From the NCBI GenBank assembly GCA_002189105.1, contig NIOB01000003.1, positions 620,001-684,000 of the forward strand: a stretch of DNA of 64,000 nucleotides, given 5' to 3'. A program made the position numbers and the translations under genes. The DNA is from Saccharibacillus soli (GTDB lineage: Bacteria > Bacillota > Bacilli > Paenibacillales > Paenibacillaceae). Below, in pieces: positions 6,201 to 15,666 of this stretch. The notes under the pieces were generated by a model. The model saw only the letters and a program-made list of their open reading frames with translations. It did not search any database and was not told the DNA's origin. Positions within the stretch are counted from its first letter, which is position 1; each line of letters begins with the position of its first letter.

Positions 6201-8720
6201 CTATCTTTTCGCCAGCTCCTGCACCTGGGCAGAGGTCAGCGCCCCGCTGTAGATCTGAAGCTCATCCAACTGACCTTTGAATGGAGCATCCCACCAGTTA
6301 ACGCCCAATGCGAAAGTGCCTTTGACTCCTTCCGAGAACAAATCTGCAAATCCGGTGCCTTCAAATTTGCGTTCACCGTTCACATACACGGTCAGCGTAC
6401 CGTCATCCACGGAAAACGCCAGATGGCTCCACTCTCCGGCTGGAATCTTGGTTCCGGTCACGCCATCGTACCATTTGGTGCTTCCACCCCAAACCATCGT
6501 CTGGTCACCCACAGAACCTTTCGGCAGCACACTCACCCAATGCGTATCATCCTTGGCTCCGAAGAACGTCGGCGTATAGGTCGTCAGCTGCTCCGGCTTC
6601 ACCCAAAGCGAGACCGAATAGGAAGGGGTCTGGATGAGATCTCCCGGCAGACTGACGCCCGATGCTCCATCGAAGACCGCAGCCTGGCCTTTGGCACCCG
6701 CTGCATACGTCAATTTGCCGCCTTCCTTGCCGATCCGATCGCCGATCACACGGGCTTCGGCCAACTTTCCTTCGCTGTCGGACAAGTTATTTTCAAACGC
6801 ATAATGAGACGTCAGCTTCGCATTTTTGACCGGAAGCACGGTAATGTCAAAGGTCGCCGTCTGCTGGGCACTGCCCTTGACGATCTTTGCGGTGAGTACC
6901 GCTGCAGCCGCCGCTTGCCCTTCGGCTGGACGCTGGATCACACCCGATGAAGAGACGACTTTCTCATCGGAGCTGCTCCAGGAGATCGAAGCACCGCGGC
7001 TGCCAAGGGTAGGCAGCTTGAGGTCGGCTGTCACCTTTGTCGTATCGCCAAGATTTAGCCCTTCCGCCACCTGCTTCACAACCTGCTCGTCGCTCAGATC
7101 AGCCAGACGCGTTCCCCATGCCGATTCGCCCTTGCCGGACACGGCAGTAAAGGTCATGACCTTACTTTGCGAGACCGGGTCCCACTGACGCAGGAATACC
7201 CCATCGAATTCTTCGCCACCCAGCGTCAGCTTGGCCAGGTTATCGGCATTTTTGCGCCATTTGCCTTGCAGAGCACCGCTGACCGTCCCATCCTTGTGCA
7301 GGGTAATCGACTGCGTCTCCGCGATCGCACCCGAGTAGGCCTTGCCGTGATTCACATAAGCGTAGTCGCCTGCAAGATCATCCTTTTTCACCGAAGCGAG
7401 CTTTTCGTCGCCATATCGGTAGGGAGCAACCACTGGCCAACCGTCTTTGTTCATGAACATCTGATGGACGCGCAGTTCATGTGCTTCGCCCTGCTGTGGG
7501 AACCGGGTATGGAATACCAGGAACATCTGGCCGTTCTTGTCGGTATAGACCGAGTTATGCCCAGCCGAGAGATAACCGTAGCCAATCCCTGTGCCTGGAT
7601 CACCCGCTTCCCGCTCAAACAGGAAGTTGCCGATCAGCTTGTTGCCAATCTCGGTATTTTCTGTTGCTGCGGGCAGCACGGCGTTCTGACCCAGGGAGTC
7701 TACATATGGGCCATCGATATTTTTGGAACGGAATACGCGCATGTTGTAGCCGCCGTCTGCGCCCAGCCAGCCATAAGTCACGTACAGGTAATAATTTTTG
7801 GTGCTTTTATTGTATTCGATGTAAGGGCCTTCACCCGATTTGCCGTAACCGCCTGCGATCTTCGTTCCGAAGTAGCGGTCGATCATGCGTCCATCTTTGG
7901 TTGTACCGTCTTTGCCAGGGAAGATCGGCTGCCCGGTCTTCTGGTCAATCTCCAGCAGGAAGATCCCGCCCGACCATGAACCGTACGTCATCCACAGCTT
8001 GCCTTTGGTATCGTAAGACAAGGCAGCATCGATTGCGTTTGGATACTGCTGGTTGTTGTAGGAACCGTCTGTGTTGAACCAGTTTTTGTTTTCTCCAGTC
8101 AGCTTACCGGCACCGATCAGTTCATCGATTCCGGTATTTTTCCACTGCTTGTTCACTTTGCTGTCTTTGTCATAGGACTCCTTTTCGGTGAAGCCCGAAT
8201 AGACGACGGTATCGCCGTATTCATAAGGCCCTTCGATATTTTTCGACGTGGCAAAACCAATCGCCGAGCGAATATACGTGGACGATGCGCTGTAGTAGAT
8301 CATGTAGGCGCCTTTGGAACCGTCCTTATTCACATAATCTTTGTTCCAGAATACGTCCGGTGCCCACACGGCAAAGCCATTTTTGCTGTCCGAGTCATTC
8401 TCCCCTGCCCACTTGAATGATCCCGCCAGATTTTTGGACAGATCACCATAGAGCGTGTTGCCAGGCGTCGTGTAACCGTTTGCAAAAGAAGTCCAGTTCA
8501 TCAGGTCTTTGGATTTGGCGGCCGCGATATGCGAACCAAATACATAATACGTATCACCATCCTTCACAATCGAGGGGTCATGCACAGAGACTTCCGAGAA
8601 GGTTGGGGGAGTATCGGCTGCCGCCGCATCCGCTGCGTTATTGCAGCCCGCCGTCATGGGGATGAGCAGCGCAAGCGATAGCAGCACCGCCGTTCCGCGA
8701 GTAAACTTGCCAAGATTCAT
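6201..8720 (-). CDS. Secreted GH43 arabinan endo-1,5-alpha-L-arabinanase lipoprotein with LamG domain
   Basis: An 839-residue lipoprotein. I start at the second Met (MNLGKFTRG) because GAAGGAGG lies just before it, inside the longer frame. The lipobox MTAGC puts the lipidated Cys at about 26. The GH43 five-blade propeller (about 40-460) shows the general base in VSVHDPSIVKDG (Asp48), the conserved Asp in IDAALSYDTKG and the general acid in SGEGPYIEYN. A lipocalin-like GH43 C-terminal domain (about 465-550), an atrophied Ig-like domain (ISWSSSDEKVV) and a LamG/concanavalin domain (about 640-839) follow. Subfamily traits match B. subtilis Abn2-type endo-arabinanases. It would cut arabinan at the cell surface to feed the GH51 enzyme encoded nearby. 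Confidence 0.9.
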   Translation of the reverse strand: MNLGKFTRGTAVLLSLALLIPMTAGCNNAADAAAADTPPTFSEVSVHDPSIVKDGDTYYVFGSHIAAAKSKDLMNWTSFANGYTTPGNTLYGDLSKNLAGSFKWAGENDSDSKNGFAVWAPDVFWNKDYVNKDGSKGAYMIYYSASSTYIRSAIGFATSKNIEGPYEYGDTVVYSGFTEKESYDKDSKVNKQWKNTGIDELIGAGKLTGENKNWFNTDGSYNNQQYPNAIDAALSYDTKGKLWMTYGSWSGGIFLLEIDQKTGQPIFPGKDGTTKDGRMIDRYFGTKIAGGYGKSGEGPYIEYNKSTKNYYLYVTYGWLGADGGYNMRVFRSKNIDGPYVDSLGQNAVLPAATENTEIGNKLIGNFLFEREAGDPGTGIGYGYLSAGHNSVYTDKNGQMFLVFHTRFPQQGEAHELRVHQMFMNKDGWPVVAPYRYGDEKLASVKKDDLAGDYAYVNHGKAYSGAIAETQSITLHKDGTVSGALQGKWRKNADNLAKLTLGGEEFDGVFLRQWDPVSQSKVMTFTAVSGKGESAWGTRLADLSDEQVVKQVAEGLNLGDTTKVTADLKLPTLGSRGASISWSSSDEKVVSSSGVIQRPAEGQAAAAAVLTAKIVKGSAQQTATFDITVLPVKNAKLTSHYAFENNLSDSEGKLAEARVIGDRIGKEGGKLTYAAGAKGQAAVFDGASGVSLPGDLIQTPSYSVSLWVKPEQLTTYTPTFFGAKDDTHWVSVLPKGSVGDQTMVWGGSTKWYDGVTGTKIPAGEWSHLAFSVDDGTLTVYVNGERKFEGTGFADLFSEGVKGTFALGVNWWDAPFKGQLDELQIYSGALTSAQVQELAKR

Positions 8721-9031
8721 AAAATCGAATTCCTCCTTCAAATGGGGATGAGAGTAAGGTCTTTTAAGCTTGCCTTATCCATTTCGCCAAATGATTATAT
8801 TCTCCTTCACGTTTTTAAAAATAAATAATAAAAAAGTTAATCAAATAAGCTTTTTGGTTCATTTTTCAGCGATATAGCGATCTTAATTCAATATTTAATT
8901 AATTTTATAGTTATCTTATTAGAGCAAACTTGCGATCCCTATCCAACCGGTGTAACTTGGAGAGCAAAGGCTGCGGAAGAGGGACCGTGGACCGACCCGA
9001 CCACCGAGATGTTTTACAGGAGGAAAAGAGA
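8721..9031. other. Divergent intergenic region
   Basis: AT-rich upstream region shared by the GH43 gene (minus) and the glycosyltransferase gene (plus). I looked for an AraR-like TTGTACGTACAA box and for a catabolite-repression site and saw neither. TATAAA-like hexamers are abundant, so no promoter is called. Confidence 0.5.
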
Positions 9032-10033
9032 ATGGACAAGCTGTATCTGGTTATTCCCTGCTACAACGAAGAGGAAGTGCTGGGCGAAACCGCCAGAAGG
9101 CTCAAAGAGAAGATGGAGAGCCTGATCGCCCGGAAACAGATCGCGGAAGAAAGCCGAATCGTCTTCGTGAACGACGGATCGCGCGATCGTACCTGGTCCC
9201 TGATTCAGGAGTTGAATACCCGTGATCCGCTGTTCGCAGGCATCAACCTGGCGCGTAATCGCGGACACCAGAACGCTCTGCTTGCAGGCTTGATGACGGT
9301 CAAGGAACGGGCAGACGTTGTCATCTCCCTGGATGCCGATCTTCAGGACGACATTGATGCCATCGATGAATTTGTGGAGAAATATCATGGGGGCTTCGAC
9401 ATCGTTTATGGCGTGCGCAAAGCGCGGGAAAAAGATACCTTCTTCAAGCGGACAACCGCTCAGGGCTTCTACAAGGTGATGCGGCTCATGGGAGCCGATC
9501 TGGTGTACAACCATGCGGATTATCGCCTCATGAGCCGCCGCGCCCTGGACGGCCTGGCTGAATTCGGGGAGACCAATCTGTTCCTGCGCGGCATCGTGCC
9601 GCTGATCGGTTATCCTTCCACCACCGTCGAATATGAGCGCAACGAACGATTCGCCGGGGAATCCAAATATCCGCTGGGCAAGATGATCTCATTCGCCCTG
9701 GAGGGCCTTACTTCATTCAGCATCAAGCCGATTCGCATGATTACCAGCCTCGGCTTTGCGATCTTCGTCGTCAGCCTCATCATGTTCGGCTATGTGCTGT
9801 CCGTGCATTTCGCCGGGCGCACGGTGCCGGGTTGGTCAACCATCGTGCTGTCACTGTGGGCGATTGGCGGACTCCAACTGCTCGCCATCGGCGTCATTGG
9901 TGAATACATCGGCAAGACCTACATGGAGACCAAATCGCGGCCCAAGTTTATTGTGGAGCGGGCGATTGGCATCTCTGAAGCAGAGCGTCAGACCAGCGCT
10001 GCAAGATCGGCGGCAGGCGCTGCATTGAAATAA
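9032..10033 (+). CDS. GtrB/dolichol-phosphate-mannose-type family 2 glycosyltransferase
   Basis: A 333-residue membrane glycosyltransferase; ACAGGAGG is eight bases before the chosen ATG (MDKLYLVIPCYNEEEVLGET). The GT-A domain (1-225) carries the nucleotide-sugar motifs FVNDGSRDRT and ISLDADLQDD. Two membrane helices follow (ITSLGFAIFVVSLIMFGYVL and a later segment ending LLAIGVIGEYIGKTYME). This family loads a sugar onto undecaprenyl phosphate for cell-wall polymer decoration. A hairpin with 10-bp arms (AACCCCTACA/TGTAGGGGTT, about 10067-10111) follows the gene. The next gene encodes an M50-like membrane protein, with no proven link. Confidence 0.9.
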   Translation: MDKLYLVIPCYNEEEVLGETARRLKEKMESLIARKQIAEESRIVFVNDGSRDRTWSLIQELNTRDPLFAGINLARNRGHQNALLAGLMTVKERADVVISLDADLQDDIDAIDEFVEKYHGGFDIVYGVRKAREKDTFFKRTTAQGFYKVMRLMGADLVYNHADYRLMSRRALDGLAEFGETNLFLRGIVPLIGYPSTTVEYERNERFAGESKYPLGKMISFALEGLTSFSIKPIRMITSLGFAIFVVSLIMFGYVLSVHFAGRTVPGWSTIVLSLWAIGGLQLLAIGVIGEYIGKTYMETKSRPKFIVERAIGISEAERQTSAARSAAGAALK

Positions 10034-10257
10034 TCTCCTCTATCCATACTCATGGAACCTCGTACAACCCCTACAAGATGGACGCCTGGATGACGTCATC
10101 GTGTAGGGGTTTGCGTGCGCCATAAGAGGGCATTGCAGCAGGCCTCAGACCGCAGGAGTGCCAGCCCCAGTCCCATTCATCTCCTGCTCAAATGGGTATG
10201 GTTAAAGTTGGAGGCAGGATGCAATCTCCGATCAATAGCCTCAGAAGGAGGAGCTGT

Positions 10258-10923
10258 ATGTTTGGTCTACCCGATCTCGTGTCGCTTATCATCTCGGCGT
10301 TTATCATTCTTCCGGTCGTCGTCTTCCTGCGGGAATCCGGTTATCTGCTCGGCAGTGCCCTGTTTGGGGTACACAATCCGCGCATCACCCTGGGATCAGG
10401 CCCCCGGCTGTTCAAGCTGGGCATCTTCGATGTGCGCCGCCACTACCATCTGTACAGCTGGTTCTCCTACGACGAGATTCGGCGCGAGAGCCGCCTGGCT
10501 TATATCTGCCTGTACGCCGGCCCCATTCTGGTCAATCTGGCGCTGGCATTTACGATCAATCTGCTGCTCGCCAACGGCACCATTCAGTGGCAGCGAACCT
10601 TTTGGGATCGACTGGTGTTTTATGCGTTTTATTATGCGCTGTTCGACATCATCCCCATGCGAACGACCAACGGCAAGCCCAACAACGGCAGGATCATCTA
10701 TGAGATGCTGCGCTATGGCAGACGCACGGATTACAATCACGAACCGTTTTTGCCCTCCACCAGTGAGAGCGAAGAGGCCTATCAGCGGGAGATGGAAGCT
10801 TACTACGAGAATGAGCAGAACAACCCGATTTTGCAGCAAAAGAAAGAACGACGAATCCGGCGCACCCAATCCCTCAAGCAGGCAACGGCCAGAATCAAAA
10901 GGCGCCCGCGCCGCAAAAAATAG
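10258..10923 (+). CDS. M50 (site-2 protease)-like membrane protein with lost zinc motif
   Basis: A 221-residue protein; AGAAGGAGGAG lies just before the chosen ATG (MFGLPDLVSLI), so a 22-residue upstream extension is rejected. The first helix leads to FLRESGYLLGSALFGVHNPR, then ITLGSGPRLFKLGIFDVRR. This lines up with the M50 pattern 'HELGHLLAARLFGV...IGFGPRLF', but both zinc histidines are changed (R-E-S-G-Y) and only Glu remains. A later segment, ALFDIIPMRTTNGKPNNGRI, matches the third-ligand motif 'N.IP..P.DG.RI' with Asp replaced by Asn. A basic coil-like tail ends in KRRPRRKK. It looks like a catalytically dead relative, perhaps a substrate-binding or scaffold membrane protein. Confidence 0.6.
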   Translation: MFGLPDLVSLIISAFIILPVVVFLRESGYLLGSALFGVHNPRITLGSGPRLFKLGIFDVRRHYHLYSWFSYDEIRRESRLAYICLYAGPILVNLALAFTINLLLANGTIQWQRTFWDRLVFYAFYYALFDIIPMRTTNGKPNNGRIIYEMLRYGRRTDYNHEPFLPSTSESEEAYQREMEAYYENEQNNPILQQKKERRIRRTQSLKQATARIKRRPRRKK

Positions 10924-10950
10924 GAGCCGCTCGCTGTGAGCCGCTCCTAT
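10921..10950. terminator. Bidirectional terminator
   Basis: TAGGAGCCGCTC-loop-GAGCCGCTCCTA-like hairpin between the convergent M50-like gene and GH51 gene; the A-run on the left and the TTTG on the right serve both directions. Confidence 0.6.
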
Positions 10951-10966
10951 TTGATGTAATCTTTGA

Positions 10967-13900
10967 CTATAGGGATTTGCCGGAACGCTTCAGCACCAGC
11001 ACATTCGCCGAATGAGCCGGCAGATTCAGCACCGCTTGAGCGCCATTTGCTCCCACCTCAAAAGTCATGTCCCGCTCGACCGGAACCACCTGCTCGGCGT
11101 TTTTCTTATTCACGTTCGGCACCCTCAGCAGCGAAGCATCGCCTGTCAGCGTGACCAGCTTGGCCTGTGCCTGAACATGCAGTCCATCCAGATTCAGGCG
11201 TGTATGTTTGTCTACGCCGTCCGCATTGACCAGTTTGACATAGACATGCTGATCGTCCGCTGTGACGGAATGGAACACTTCCCGATTGTAGGCTTCAAGC
11301 TTGTAATCCAGCACTTTGCTGCTCCATCCGCCTGCTGCATCAGTGTAGGAGCAAATTAGATTCTGCCCCGACTTGCCACCGTAATTGACGGTAATCGTGT
11401 ATTCGCGGCGATCTTCAAGCGGCTCGTAAGCAGCTGACCGCAGATTTCCGGCTGCCGTACTGGACGAATAATCGCCTAGCGTATAGGCTTCAACGCCTTC
11501 TTTGTAGACTTTCACCCCCGTGGCCTGGCCCTCGTAGTTGATCGCGTATTCCAGCACATTCTTGCGCTCTGGGGAGATGTCGGTCAGTCCGACGCCGATC
11601 CGGATGCCGCCTCTGCCGGATACCCGCTTGGCTTGCACCTCCACCTTGTAGTTCGTCCAATCCGGATTCAGCAGATACAGCCCGTTCAATCCGCTTTCGT
11701 TCCGGCGAAGGAACAGTCCGTCTTGTGGAGTGATCGAATACTCCGACGATGCAGAGATCGGCTTCCATGAGCTGTCGCTATCTTCGTGAATGACCGCGCT
11801 CAGATCGAAGGATTCTGCTGTAAAATCGAAGTCCAGCAGCACACGGCCATCCTCATTCGACGTGACTCTCACCGTCTTCACGACCATGTCCGCATCGTCT
11901 GCCGCGATCAGGATGCCGCCCCGGGGAATCAGATCCATCGGCTTGCCCTGGCTGTAGGTCGAGAAGGAGGTCGGCAGCACGCGATTCCCCAGATACTGGG
12001 CATACATCTGCTGCACATAATAGTTGGGAGTAAACCAGACGGCCTCATCATCGAACCAGATGCAGTCCGGCGTCCAGCGATAGGTTCCGTCCGTCAGCAC
12101 TTTGTTGAACAGCGGCGCATAAGCGGCCAGACGCACGACGTCGGCGCTGCGTTCAAATCCTGTCATAATCGCCGCCTCAGCGATTGCGCCTGCCAGTGTA
12201 TTTTTATCGGTGGACGCATATTCGCCTACGAACACCTTCGAGGTCTCCCGTTCATTCAAGCGACCATCCGCCTGGTAAGCCCGGTAATAATAGTTGTAAC
12301 GATCCGCGTTATTCAGCAGATAATCGTTCGACCGGTAATAATGTTCATCCGCAATCGTATCCATATAGTTCGGCTGCTTGGCGTACCAGGTCACCTGCTC
12401 CGAGAGGATCTGATCGCGGTCGGCAAATTCAACTTCAGCCGAACCTTCCAGATTGCCGCTCAGGAACTTCCAACCCTGTTGGTACGCATCATCATCCGCC
12501 TGTGCGCCCACTGTGGAGATGATATGCAGCTCATGATCCGGGTAATGGGTCTGCATGTATTCGTCAATGCGCGTCTTGAACACTTCAAAGTTGGCGAAAA
12601 ATTCAGTGCCCCAGTTCTCGTTGCCTACACCCAGATAACGCAGATCGAACGGCGCTTCGTGCCCCATCTTCCGGCGCAGAGCCGCCCATTCATTGCCTGC
12701 AAAGTCCATGGAGATCGCAAAGTCGATCAGATCCGTAAAGTTCCGGATGTACGTTTCCCGCAGCTCTCCGCCAGCCGGATGCGCGTAGTCGGAACGTGCC
12801 TGACAGAGTACACCGCAGGCCATGACGGGAAGCGGGGTAGCGTTCAGGTCCTCAGCCAGCTGGAAATATTCCATGTAGCCAAGACCCATCGTCATCATGT
12901 AACCCCAGACGTTGAAGTTCTCTTTGCGCAGCTCAATGTCATCGACAGAGTCCTTCCAGTCATAGACGTTATCCCAGATAAACGAACCTTCCGAGATGCA
13001 GCCGCCCGGGAATCGCAGAAACTTGGGATGCAGCCCGGCCAGCGCTTCCACCAGATCGCGGCGCAGCCGGTAGTTGGGATTGCCCAGATAGTTGGCGTGC
13101 GCCGAAGGCGAATCGGATTCTTCCCCTGCGCCCCATACGTTCTGCGGAACGAGCGAGACCATGTCGATGGAGATCGTGCCTTCAAAAGTTAGCGCAAGCT
13201 GCCCAAGTGCCTGCTGGGAACCTGTAAGCACCAATGTAGAAGACATGTGACCCTCCGCCGGATAGGGAACGCCGTATTTCTTCCATGTATTGCCGCCTTC
13301 GACCTCTACCACGACGACATCGCTGGCTGCCTCACCTGCCGAATCCTGCAATTGCAGCGTCATCCAGCCGCCTTGCTCCGATTTGGCCCAGACCGTAAAG
13401 TCGTAACGAGCGCCTTCTTGAATATTCATCGCGTAACCACCGTTGGTATCATTGAAGCCGCGGTTATAGATCGTCGCTCCATCCGCTACCGTGACATAAT
13501 AGCCGTTCACGTCAGGATCATTCGATCCCAAAAATTGACCCAGTGTCTCCGTATGCTGCGGCGTCATCTTGTCGATGTCCCCGTACCACCACAGCAGCGG
13601 TTCACGATTGCGTCCAGTCGAACACCCGCAGGCGCCGGAAGCATGGGAATAGGTATCGAACTCGAACGCTTCAAACGAACGGTTCTGGATCATCTCCGCG
13701 TATAACCCGCCGTCGGCCGCATTATTGATGTCTTCGTAAAACAGCCCGTACATCACTTCGCTGACGTCTACGACCCCTTCCACCGGCTCCTGCCCGTGAA
13801 TCGTCAGCGTATAAGGCGGAAGTTCAGGTGGCAGGACAGAGACGTCAAAGCTGCGTTCCGCTGCGGCGCTGCCCACATGAAGAGTCGCCGTCAGCGTCGC

Positions 13901-14806
13901 CGCCTGCGGCTCTCCAGGGCCGTTCGGCCATGCTTTTCCGCTGGCAGACACAGCATCCGGAGAATTCGATTCCCAGCTTACGGACACTTTGCCGCCCATA
14001 AGGGCTTCAGGCAGAGTGACATCTCCAGTCAAAATGCGGCTGGGGAAGGTCAAATATTTGCTCGCTGCCAATTGGACGACCTCTTCATCCGTCAGCGATT
14101 CACACATGACTTCGATCACCTCGTCAGCGGACAGGCCAGCCGCATAGATCCGGAAGTCGTACAGGCATCCGGCAAAGTCATCATCTGCCGCAAATTGCGA
14201 GCGTCCGATATAGTTATAAGTGTAATGAGCCGGATCGGCAAAGGTATCAAACCAGCGGCGCAGCTGGGCATAATGGCCGCTCGACGTCTGGCTAATCATT
14301 CCCTCGGCTGCCGCTTCTCCATTCACATAGATCATCTGACCTGCGCTGCTGAGTGATCCTCCCTGCGTTCCGCTTACGCTCATCGCTACGTGCATCCATT
14401 CATCGCGCACGAAGCCGCGTCCCGGATCAGCCACCAGATCCCCGCTTGCAGCGAGCGTGCCGCGCAGTGCACGGGTCAGGAACAACGAAGGCGCTCCTTC
14501 GCCGCTGCCGAAGTCGCAGAGACGCTCCCATACACTGGTTCCCGCTGCAAAACGAACCCATGCTGTAATCGTTACCCCACTGTGGTCATCCACGCCGCGA
14601 AGCAGATCTTCCGGCAGGCGCAGATAAGAGCTCCCGCTGCCCCCTCCGCTGAACACGGCCGCGTATTTTCCGTCCACTTGAGCAACCACCGGAGGAGTAT
14701 GTCCTTCCGCAGCTGCGTCCCTGCCATGCCCCGAACTGTCTCGTCCAATATGCGAAGCATCTTCGAACTTATACCTTGCGATTAATCGATCTTGAAATGA
14801 AGTCAT
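10967..14806 (-). CDS. GH51 alpha-L-arabinofuranosidase with N-terminal LamG domain
   Basis: A 1279-residue enzyme. The start is Met8 of the longer frame (MTSFQDRL), preceded by AGGAG at seven bases. Order: LamG-like fold (about 1-225, RDSSGHGRDAAAEGH), atrophied Ig-like domain (VSWESNSPDAV, about 250-330), a carbohydrate-binding-like beta region, then the GH51 barrel. The barrel shows PKFLRFPGGCISEGSFIWDN, the acid/base Glu in LRYLGVGNENWGTEFF and the probable nucleophile in KVFVGEYAS. The beta-sandwich C-terminus ends near NLPAHSANVLVL. It releases terminal arabinose from arabinan or arabinoxylan. There is no signal peptide despite LamG and Ig modules more usual outside the cell. An AraR-like operator lies in its promoter. 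Confidence 0.9.
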   Translation of the reverse strand: MTSFQDRLIARYKFEDASHIGRDSSGHGRDAAAEGHTPPVVAQVDGKYAAVFSGGGSGSSYLRLPEDLLRGVDDHSGVTITAWVRFAAGTSVWERLCDFGSGEGAPSLFLTRALRGTLAASGDLVADPGRGFVRDEWMHVAMSVSGTQGGSLSSAGQMIYVNGEAAAEGMISQTSSGHYAQLRRWFDTFADPAHYTYNYIGRSQFAADDDFAGCLYDFRIYAAGLSADEVIEVMCESLTDEEVVQLAASKYLTFPSRILTGDVTLPEALMGGKVSVSWESNSPDAVSASGKAWPNGPGEPQAATLTATLHVGSAAAERSFDVSVLPPELPPYTLTIHGQEPVEGVVDVSEVMYGLFYEDINNAADGGLYAEMIQNRSFEAFEFDTYSHASGACGCSTGRNREPLLWWYGDIDKMTPQHTETLGQFLGSNDPDVNGYYVTVADGATIYNRGFNDTNGGYAMNIQEGARYDFTVWAKSEQGGWMTLQLQDSAGEAASDVVVVEVEGGNTWKKYGVPYPAEGHMSSTLVLTGSQQALGQLALTFEGTISIDMVSLVPQNVWGAGEESDSPSAHANYLGNPNYRLRRDLVEALAGLHPKFLRFPGGCISEGSFIWDNVYDWKDSVDDIELRKENFNVWGYMMTMGLGYMEYFQLAEDLNATPLPVMACGVLCQARSDYAHPAGGELRETYIRNFTDLIDFAISMDFAGNEWAALRRKMGHEAPFDLRYLGVGNENWGTEFFANFEVFKTRIDEYMQTHYPDHELHIISTVGAQADDDAYQQGWKFLSGNLEGSAEVEFADRDQILSEQVTWYAKQPNYMDTIADEHYYRSNDYLLNNADRYNYYYRAYQADGRLNERETSKVFVGEYASTDKNTLAGAIAEAAIMTGFERSADVVRLAAYAPLFNKVLTDGTYRWTPDCIWFDDEAVWFTPNYYVQQMYAQYLGNRVLPTSFSTYSQGKPMDLIPRGGILIAADDADMVVKTVRVTSNEDGRVLLDFDFTAESFDLSAVIHEDSDSSWKPISASSEYSITPQDGLFLRRNESGLNGLYLLNPDWTNYKVEVQAKRVSGRGGIRIGVGLTDISPERKNVLEYAINYEGQATGVKVYKEGVEAYTLGDYSSSTAAGNLRSAAYEPLEDRREYTITVNYGGKSGQNLICSYTDAAGGWSSKVLDYKLEAYNREVFHSVTADDQHVYVKLVNADGVDKHTRLNLDGLHVQAQAKLVTLTGDASLLRVPNVNKKNAEQVVPVERDMTFEVGANGAQAVLNLPAHSANVLVLKRSGKSL

Positions 14807-14888
14807 CGTTAAGCTCCTATTCTTCATAAATAGCCTTATTTGTTTAACAAAAATATTAATTTATAAGATAATTATTTATTTTAAGTTA

Positions 14889-14917
14889 ATCATATCGTGT
14901 TGTACGTACAAGTTCAA
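14889..14917 (-). promoter_or_regulatory. Promoter with AraR-like operator
   Basis: On the minus strand TTGAAC (14917-14912), a 17-base spacer and TATGAT (14894-14889) form a good sigma-A promoter. The spacer begins with TTGTACGTACAA (14911-14900), the core of the B. subtilis AraR box (ATTTGTACGTACAAAT). This predicts arabinose-responsive repression of the GH51 gene; no araR gene is in the window. Confidence 0.7.
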
Positions 14918-14934
14918 GGCGGAATGGGGAACGC

Positions 14935-14987
14935 TTACAAAAAAACATCGAAAGCTGCGCAGAATCAAAGCGCAGTTTCCGATGTTT
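14935..14987 (-). terminator. Intrinsic terminator of the stalk-domain gene
   Basis: Minus-strand hairpin with arms AACATCGGAAACTGCGC and GCGCAGCTTTCGATGTT (one mismatch), followed by TTTTT. It separates the stalk-domain gene from the GH51 promoter. Confidence 0.8.
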
Positions 14988-15014
14988 CACCCATAAGAGA
15001 TACAAGACTTATGA

Positions 15015-15524
15015 TTACTTTTTTGCAGCGGCGAGTTCTTCAAGGACAGAAACGATCGTTTGGGTGTGTTCGTAGGCGGCCTTGTTCTCTCCCAGCGTTT
15101 TTTCTATCCGTGCCAAGCTGGCCTGGGTGGTAGGATCGCCCTTACCCGTCAGCAGCTCCGGCATCAAGGTATGTAATTTGGCGACAGCCTGCTCTCCCTC
15201 TTGAATTTCAAGCTTCAGCCTCAGCAGTTCCAGCTTCTGCTTCGCCAGCTGTCCTTGAATCGACGACGTTGAATCGGACAGACCGATCTTGCCGCTGCTC
15301 TGCATGGCGTACGTGACGCCCGCGATCTCTTCCAATGAACGTACCGGAAGATAGGAACGTCCATCGACGACGATCGCTTCGCCTGCCGACTTTCCATGAT
15401 GTTCCACAGCCAGCACCGCGCTTACCTTTTGCCCAATCAGGCTGGAAGACGCAGCAGCAGCTGTTCCTCCGAATAATACAAGCCCCGCAGCCAATCCCAT
15501 AACCGTTTTGTTGATCTTTTTCAT
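15015..15524 (-). CDS. Secreted stalk-domain (copper amine oxidase N-like) protein
   Basis: A 169-residue secreted protein. Start at MKKINKTVMG, with AGAGGGAA upstream; the longer frame has no SD. The signal peptide (VMGLAAGLVLFGGTAAAASS) is followed by a short stalk domain with the signature IVVDGRSYLPVRSLEEIAG at about residues 50-68. That signature is common in Paenibacillus surface proteins. The rest is a helical, probably coiled-coil segment (QGQLAKQKLELLRLKLEIQE) and a second helix pair. The stalk domain is normally about 90 residues and paired with an enzyme; here no enzyme follows. The role is probably a cell-surface spacer or signalling lid. Confidence 0.8.
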   Translation of the reverse strand: MKKINKTVMGLAAGLVLFGGTAAAASSSLIGQKVSAVLAVEHHGKSAGEAIVVDGRSYLPVRSLEEIAGVTYAMQSSGKIGLSDSTSSIQGQLAKQKLELLRLKLEIQEGEQAVAKLHTLMPELLTGKGDPTTQASLARIEKTLGENKAAYEHTQTIVSVLEELAAAKK

Positions 15525-15666
15525 GGTGATTTCCCTCTTTTCTCTATTCATCTTCTGATTAAGACACGATCTCGGCATGGTCGCACGCCGCTTGAATCAG
15601 GCGAGGGCCGCTCTGTAACCCTGTATGCTTGCAGGCTAAAGCACCCTGTTCCATGTGTCTGTTTCC

